Below, in pieces: positions 58,743-64,000 of a DNA stretch of 64,000 nt. The position numbers were made by a program, and so were the translations under genes. This DNA comes from Rhynchonema sp. JSB1_4 (taxonomy: Eukaryota > Nematoda > Chromadorea > Monhysterida > Xyalidae), in assembly GCA_030248065.1 (NCBI GenBank), contig JASAMV010001737.1:1-64000 (forward strand), given 5' to 3'. Position 1 is the stretch's first letter, and every line of letters starts with the position of its first letter. The notes under the pieces were generated by a model. It saw only the letters and a program-made list of their open reading frames with translations. It searched no databases and was not told where the DNA came from.

Positions 58743-59076
58743 GTATAGTGCGTCCACCAGCTCATGGCACTTTGTGTTGCTGCTGGCCGACTTGTTCCCT
58801 TCCTCCACGTTCTAATGAAAGAGAAATTGAGTTTCCGAAAAAAATTATTTTTGCTCCTAAATTGCTGTCTTTATGAAATCGACGTGTTTTATAGATTTTA
58901 ATTTAATTTAATTTTAAATTTGATCGAATTCAATCGTTTTCGACACATTTTATTATTTTTTTAGTTTTTTTTGCAAAATCGCTCACACTCAATTTCTCTT
59001 TCATTAGAGCGTGGAGGAAGGGACCAAACCAACCAGCAGCAACACAAAGTGCCATGAGCTGGTGGACGGACTATAC
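58743..59076. mobile_element. ~334-bp foldback MITE, copy 3
   Basis: Same family as 33480-33815 and 38935-39260, with arms GTATAGTGCGTCCACCAGCT and AGCTGGTGGACGGACTATAC. It sits between gene B and the exons that may belong to it. Confidence 0.85.
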
Positions 59077-59120
59077 ATATGTTACCACAGCCACTGGTTG
59101 GGTGCTGAGTGAAACGTCAG

Positions 59121-60557
59121 AGACAGTGAAGAATTCAGCAATGGACCAAGATGACGTGAAATCAGGAGGCGGCAAGAGCAAACCGAAGGAAGGCGGTAAG
59201 GGACCAACCCAGATCGACAGCAAACATTTGTTTCTGCCGTTCTTTGCAGCATCCGATCAACACAAATGTATTACTAACTCAGGGAAACCGACGACTGCTG
59301 CTGAAGATGTGGAGAAAGAAGGAAAGAAGAAAAAGAAGAAGGACAAGAAAGGTCTGATTGGCATGGACTTCATACACTTGAAAACGGTGACGGATAATAA
59401 CAGAGTGCTGCTGGTACAACCAACTGACTGTCTTTAGATTCGACCAAATCAAAACGCAAACGAAAGCACAAGAAAAAATCCAAATCCAAGTCCAAATCGA
59501 AAGCTGACAAGAATGAGAAGCACAGTATAAGAGAAAATAAAGTAGAAGACAAAAAAGAGAAAGAGAAAACAGGTCAGAGGAACCTCCCAGACCAAATGAT
59601 TCTGGGCATCAAACTTGGAATCGGCTTGGATTGATCTACCTTGGTCATGCGACTTTTCTGCACATCTCAAAGACGCTTAAGTCAAGCGACTATGAGACAA
59701 ACCAAACCACTAAGTTTGCCAACACTGCGAATATTTTCGCTTCCAAACAGCCCTTCGTTTCGCAGATCCAAAGCCAACAGCACCTCCGAACGATGCAAAA
59801 GCCGAACCGACCCCGTCAGATGACCAACAACAGTATGTGAACTGGTTCAAGGAAACGCCAGAGGTGCAATCTTTTCCTTAGTTCTTGTTTGACATGCATA
59901 GCAGCTTTTGGTCACCCTGTTTATTGGCTTATTGTTCAGTGATCAACGTACGGTAAATCATCAATGTTGGTCGTCAAAGCAGCGAGACCAAAGCGTCACA
60001 TGACATTGGGCTACGATCACGATATGCATTGACCAATAGCCCGTTTATCATATAGCCAGTAATCCTACACTCTTCCTGGTGACATGCCCGGAGCCCATCG
60101 TTTTTGGTACCCATAAAGAGCAATCACTATTGTAGTCTGGTGACCAGGTCGGTTAGCGGCAAAGTGGGGATGAAATTTCCATTCAAAAATACTCCATGTC
60201 AATGGAGTATCTAACTGTAAATAGATAATCCCTAAAATCTTATAGATTTTTTAACGATATTCTAGCCTAAAGATGCCGTCCATCTCCTGGTGGCCACTGG
60301 GAATATTTTTCGTTGTGGCCGAAAGCACCATAAGGCCCTGGACCGTGTCACGTAAAAGTCGCCGGCCAACGAACGAGTACAAAGTGCGAGCAACCAATTC
60401 TTTCGAGGTTCTATTTAAGAGTCAGTCCAAATCCACGACCTCAACCAAATCCAAACCATCCGGGACAACCACATCAACAACTTCGAGTGCTGCTGCAATC
60501 ACGTCGGCCGGAAGTGACACGAAAAGCGTCGCTGAATCGGCCGTGAAGCAGAAATGA
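59121..60557 (+). CDS. Further Lys/Ser-rich exons, extension of gene B or a separate member
   Basis: A run of exons all starting and ending in phase 1: 59121-59195 (GGGKSKPKEGG), 59250-59351 (EKEGKKKKKKDKKG), 59438-59572 (SKRKRKHKKKSKSKSKSKAD), then 59766-59863 (PKPTAPPNDAKAEPTPSDDQ; phase 0 end) and a last Ser/Thr-rich exon from about 60423 (TSTKSKPSGTTTSTTSSAAA), stop at 60555-60557. No membrane exon lies between 58678 and 59121, and the phase matches the hidden donor in gene B exon 4, so they may be alternative 3' exons of gene B. The link between the last two exons is uncertain. Confidence 0.5.
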
Positions 60558-61070
60558 AAGTGGAACGTTCAGATTTTGGCACCAGCTACGGCGTATGCCC
60601 TCTTTATAGTTCATGATCGGGGACCGACATTTTCTGGTAAGCATAATATTCACTAAAGAGGGTGCACCGAACCAAATATTGACTGGCATTGAAATCGATT
60701 GGAGCCTTTCATGTCTCTTGTAACTGTGATCTCTCTTTGACTGAGAAATGGATGTGGTTTTGCTCAAATATACAAGTTTTCATATGACTTCAGATCGGAC
60801 GTTAGTAGTTTAGTGTGTGTATATACTTGAAAGAATTGTTGTGTTGATTGCCCAGACTTGTTTGCTGGTTCATTCTTGTTGAAAATTTTTTGTTCAAAAA
60901 ATAAATTTACGAACCACTAGCACAATCAACGACACTCTGCTCAAACAACGTTCTTTAGCTGTTGGAGTGAATTGTTCAATCATGATGTCAGATGAAAGTT
61001 AAAAATATCATTTCCCCAGTATTTTTCACCTTTCGATTAGATTTGAATTCCCATTCAAAGTGACAAAATC
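60558..61070. other. No gene recognised
   Basis: Spacer before family gene C. Confidence 0.4.
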
Positions 61071-62274
61071 ATGATGTTTCTGTTGGATATCCATTCAACG
61101 ACTGTCACAGTTCTGTTCGCTTGTATGACCTCGCTAGTTTTGATTTATTCCATACTGATTTTGATATTGGGTGGCTGCTGTAAGAAGGTCGGTTTTTAAC
61201 ATAAAGGTGTGTTTTTATGATGTTGCCCTTTAAAAACAATCTCCCTCTCAGACAAGAACGACAGCATCAACAAGGATTAAAGTGAAAGAAGAAATCGTTC
61301 CAGAAGTATAGTGGTTTAATCAGCATCATCCACACCCAGAATGCAGAGCTTCCATTGACTCCAATAAATTGCTATCTTCAGAATGAAAGAGACAAAAACA
61401 ACGAACTCAAACTGCCGAAGGATCCATCAGGAAGTCGACAACGACGTCGAGAGAAGAAAGGAAAAGAGCAAAAACTCATTGACTCCGTTTTAGCAGGCTT
61501 GTCAACTGAAAATGTTTTGCATAATTTGTGAATTCACGCGCTCAACATCTCGGTAACTAGATTTCTGAATTCAAGGGAAATCCATTCCACCGAAACGAAA
61601 ATCGTCCAAGTCCGGACAGAAAGTTTCAAAATCAAAGTCAAAGTCAGATGAAGAAGAAAGCGAAAAGTGGACACCAAAATGTTGCCTTCTTAGGATCAGC
61701 ATTTCAAAATAGATGTGAATTCTGAATCGTTTTTAAGACGGCAGAAAGCAGAAACAAACGGCTCGAGTGTTTGGGACAAAGTCGGATTCCTTGAGAACCG
61801 ATTTTCAAAGTGAGAGAGCGGTGAGACAAAAGCGCCGTTTCGAGAAACGGGCCGCAAAGATGCGAGAGGAGAGGATGGACATGCAAACCAAAGGTGTGTA
61901 CAATTAAACACAGATCTGATATAAATTGCATAAGAATTGTTTGTTCATAATTAAGAGTAAAGACCAACTCTACGCTGTTCGGATGTTTGACAGTCGAAAT
62001 ATACTTGTGAGCATATCTGACACTCAATGCCATATTTGCAGATACAAAGTCCCCCGAACCATCGCAATCGTCATCAACTAGCGTCAGCAAGAGCAAAAGT
62101 AGAATTGATAAATTTGGCAAATTGATCCCCAAGTCGAATAAGCCTGTCGATTCGCGATCGGTGATCTCAAAACCAACGACTGCCTCCTCAAATTCAAAAT
62201 CGACGCGCGATAACACGTATTCATCAAAATCCGTGCCCGAGACAGCGTTTGAGCGTAGCAGCGGGTCACTGTGA
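61071..62274 (+). CDS. Membrane/Lys-Ser family gene C
   Basis: Exons: 61071-61187 (MMFLLDIHS, a hydrophobic helix, GGCCKK), 61252-61305 (TRTTASTRIKVKEE), 61382-61513 (SGSRQRRREKKGKEQK), one from 61576 (KRKSSKSGQKVSKSKSKSDE), 61738-61893 (RAVRQKRRFEKRAAKMREER) and 62042-62274 (SSSTSVSKSKSRIDKFGKL, ending SSGSL). The first three join in phase 0 and the last three in phase 1. The change between the third and fourth needs a different donor, perhaps the GC donor in the third exon (TTAGCAG/GCTTGT). It has the same architecture as genes A and B: one membrane helix ending in Gly-Cys and lysines, then a basic, Ser-rich cytoplasmic tail. Confidence 0.6.
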
Positions 62275-63244
62275 ATCAAAATCAAAGAAAGCGAGACCCA
62301 AGAAAAACTATAGCCAAACAACTGTGTTCAAACTGTTATTCGTTTTCCTTTCTTACTTTTGTTGATATCATTTCAAAGTTCTATTACAGCAGTTCAACAC
62401 TGAACCGTCGTCTTTCTGACTCATAGCTCATGGTTTGCATATCAGGATGTTATGTGTATTGTGTGGTAGGTAGGGACTTCGATTATCAGACGATCTGCTC
62501 AGTCGCAGTGATTCTTGTTGAGCAATCAATGTTGTGTATGCGGTCCTTGATTTTTCAGGCCAGTTTCTTCACACTGACTTTCAACTCGGATTCTCCTTCT
62601 ATGATCAATACTGGTTTTATAATCACTGGATCATAAATTATCTTCTTGAATTTCGGGGAACAAGCAAAGTGACACAAAATTATGATAAGCGCTTGAAATT
62701 GATCGGGTACTGGGTCATTGGTCACGAAGTTTGATTTAACTGCCCAAAAAATCAACCCACTTTTCTATGCTTAAGCACAGTCCTGTGCTAAAGCACAAGC
62801 TTAGGTTTATTTTTCAGGCTTAGGCTTGCCATTAGGATCAGGCTTAGGCTTCAGCCTGAATCCAATGAAACACAGCCCAGTCGAACGACTTCTCTATCTC
62901 ACGTGGACGCGTGCCCGTTGGGCGTAGTTTGGGTGGATTTTTGACAAATTAATCGCACGTTTGGTCAAGCAGTACACAACATATACGTGGCAAATATACC
63001 ACAATTGTCTAATTCAAGCAAACCTTGACTGGAAAAAAGCAGGTATTTTATTTTACTGGATAATTTTCGATGAAAAAGTAACAGACGTAGCACAGCAATC
63101 ATGTCCCATCCCAGTCTGGCAAAAACGAATAGCAAGGAGCAGGTTGGATTCATTACACTAGCATTGTTTCAACACTCACAACATTTTTTTATAAATACAT
63201 AATTTTCATGTAAATTTTTCATATCCAACTTTCCTTCAATTCAG
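62275..63244. other. Spacer with degenerate TTAGGC repeats
   Basis: A degenerate CTTAGG/TTAGGCTT run lies at about 62765-62860. A membrane exon for the following gene was sought here and not found. Confidence 0.5.
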
Positions 63245-63956
63245 GACCAGGCCAAAGAAGACGTGCTGAACGCGATCGTAGCTGAACTGAAATCGTCCTC
63301 CAAATCCTCAAGCTCCTCTTCTTCGTCCTCATCTGAATCTCCCCCTCCTTCGCCCAATCAAAGTCGGATTGTGGCCAATTCCAATTTGGTTTTCGAATCT
63401 GTGTCAGAGTCAGAGTCAGAAACGGATGACAACAAAAGCAAAGGTGCAAGCTCCCCAACTGCCTGTCATATGCGTACGTATACGTAGCGCGTGTTTTTCT
63501 CAGATTTTTTGGACAAAAACATTTTCTCTTCTCACAAGGCAAACAAACATCTTTTCTCAGATTCTCCAAACGCAAAGTCCAATTTGGTGCTCAAATCAGC
63601 ATCAGAGTCAGAATCAGAGGCTGACGAAAACAGAAGCAAAGGTTTGCTGAACTATATCCACGTTTTTGCTACTCTTGCTTAACAACGAAAGATCTTTTCT
63701 CACAGAATCTCCCTCTTTTCTCACAGAATCTCCCGAGACAAAGTCAAATTGGACAGAGTCCAATACAAAGTCGACAGAAGACCGCAGTATCAGTGACCCA
63801 TCGACATCCGAGATAGAGCATGAGTCAAAATCAAAGTCCGACCGCAGACGAAAAAAACTAAGAGAACGTTGTCAAACACAGAGAGATGGCCAGCCAAAGA
63901 CGACGACAAGTCCCACCGACCCCGGTTACACTTCACTATATACTGCTAATGCATAA
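63245..63956 (+). CDS. Membrane/Lys-Ser family gene D, 3' exons
   Basis: Exons: 63245-63443 (phase 0 start, with an uninterrupted run of about ten serines, then NSNLVFESVSESESETDDNK), 63561-63641 (a shorter repeat of the same motif, SNLVLKSASESESEADENRS) and 63706-63956 (ESPETKSNWTESNTKSTE, then a basic segment RRRKKLRER), stop TAA. The phase-0 start is what follows a membrane exon in genes A, B and C, so one is expected upstream but was not seen. The last exon has two acceptors 21 bp apart in a duplicated TTTTCTCACAGAATCTCCC. The exon-sized sequence repeats suggest growth by exon duplication. Confidence 0.55.
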
Positions 63957-64000
63957 TACAATGTATAGTAACGCTACGCCAACACGAGCCCGATTTCGGA

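Noticed and set aside
1..64000. CRISPR array, prokaryotic operon or bacterial riboswitch
   Set aside because: Split genes with GT-AG introns and AATAAA signals show this is animal nuclear DNA; the tandem arrays have no spacer diversity.

Overview
The window is nuclear DNA of an invertebrate animal. Genes are split into many short exons by GT-AG introns, and several are clear animal orthologues. The phylum cannot be fixed from sequence alone. Interstitial TTAGGC-type runs resemble the nematode telomere repeat, but this is weak evidence. About half of the window is repeats: at least seven families of short inverted-repeat elements (MITE-like), two long tandem arrays, G/C-tract composite repeats and a decayed LINE.

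Layout. 0-5 kb: repeats, with one possible captured exon. 5.5-6.3 kb (+): 3' exons of a membrane C-type lectin. 6.6-10.4 kb: repeats. 11.0-14.5 kb (+): beta-sarcoglycan, with an in-frame TGA. 14.9-18.0 kb: weak tandemly duplicated exons and a 70-bp array. 19-22 kb: repeats. 22.0-24.0 kb (+): HIT zinc-finger protein. 24.2-25.5 kb (+): mitochondrial ribosomal protein bL21m. 25.75-29.5 kb (+): ferroportin. 30.1-32.5 kb (-): secreted cystine-knot factor. 34.2-35.2 kb (+): unidentified membrane protein. 35.4-38.1 kb (-): MEK5 kinase (MAP2K5). 40.7-45.8 kb (-): SLC35F-type transporter, with a broken inverted copy at 50.5-51.4 kb. 46-54.3 kb: repeats. 54.9-64 kb (+): a tandem family of small genes, each joining a one-pass membrane exon to Lys/Ser/Glu-rich exons, unlike any family I recognise.

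The genes form no operon or single pathway; each has its own start, stop and introns. For the six best genes (ferroportin, bL21m, HIT zinc finger, SLC35F, MEK5 up to its last junction, cystine-knot factor) I placed every exon so that phases join without a shift. The main points of interest are the new membrane/Lys-Ser gene family, the high use of splice donors with T at +3 (24 of 55 donors placed), the broken or unusual beta-sarcoglycan, and well-bounded mobile elements with clean target duplications.
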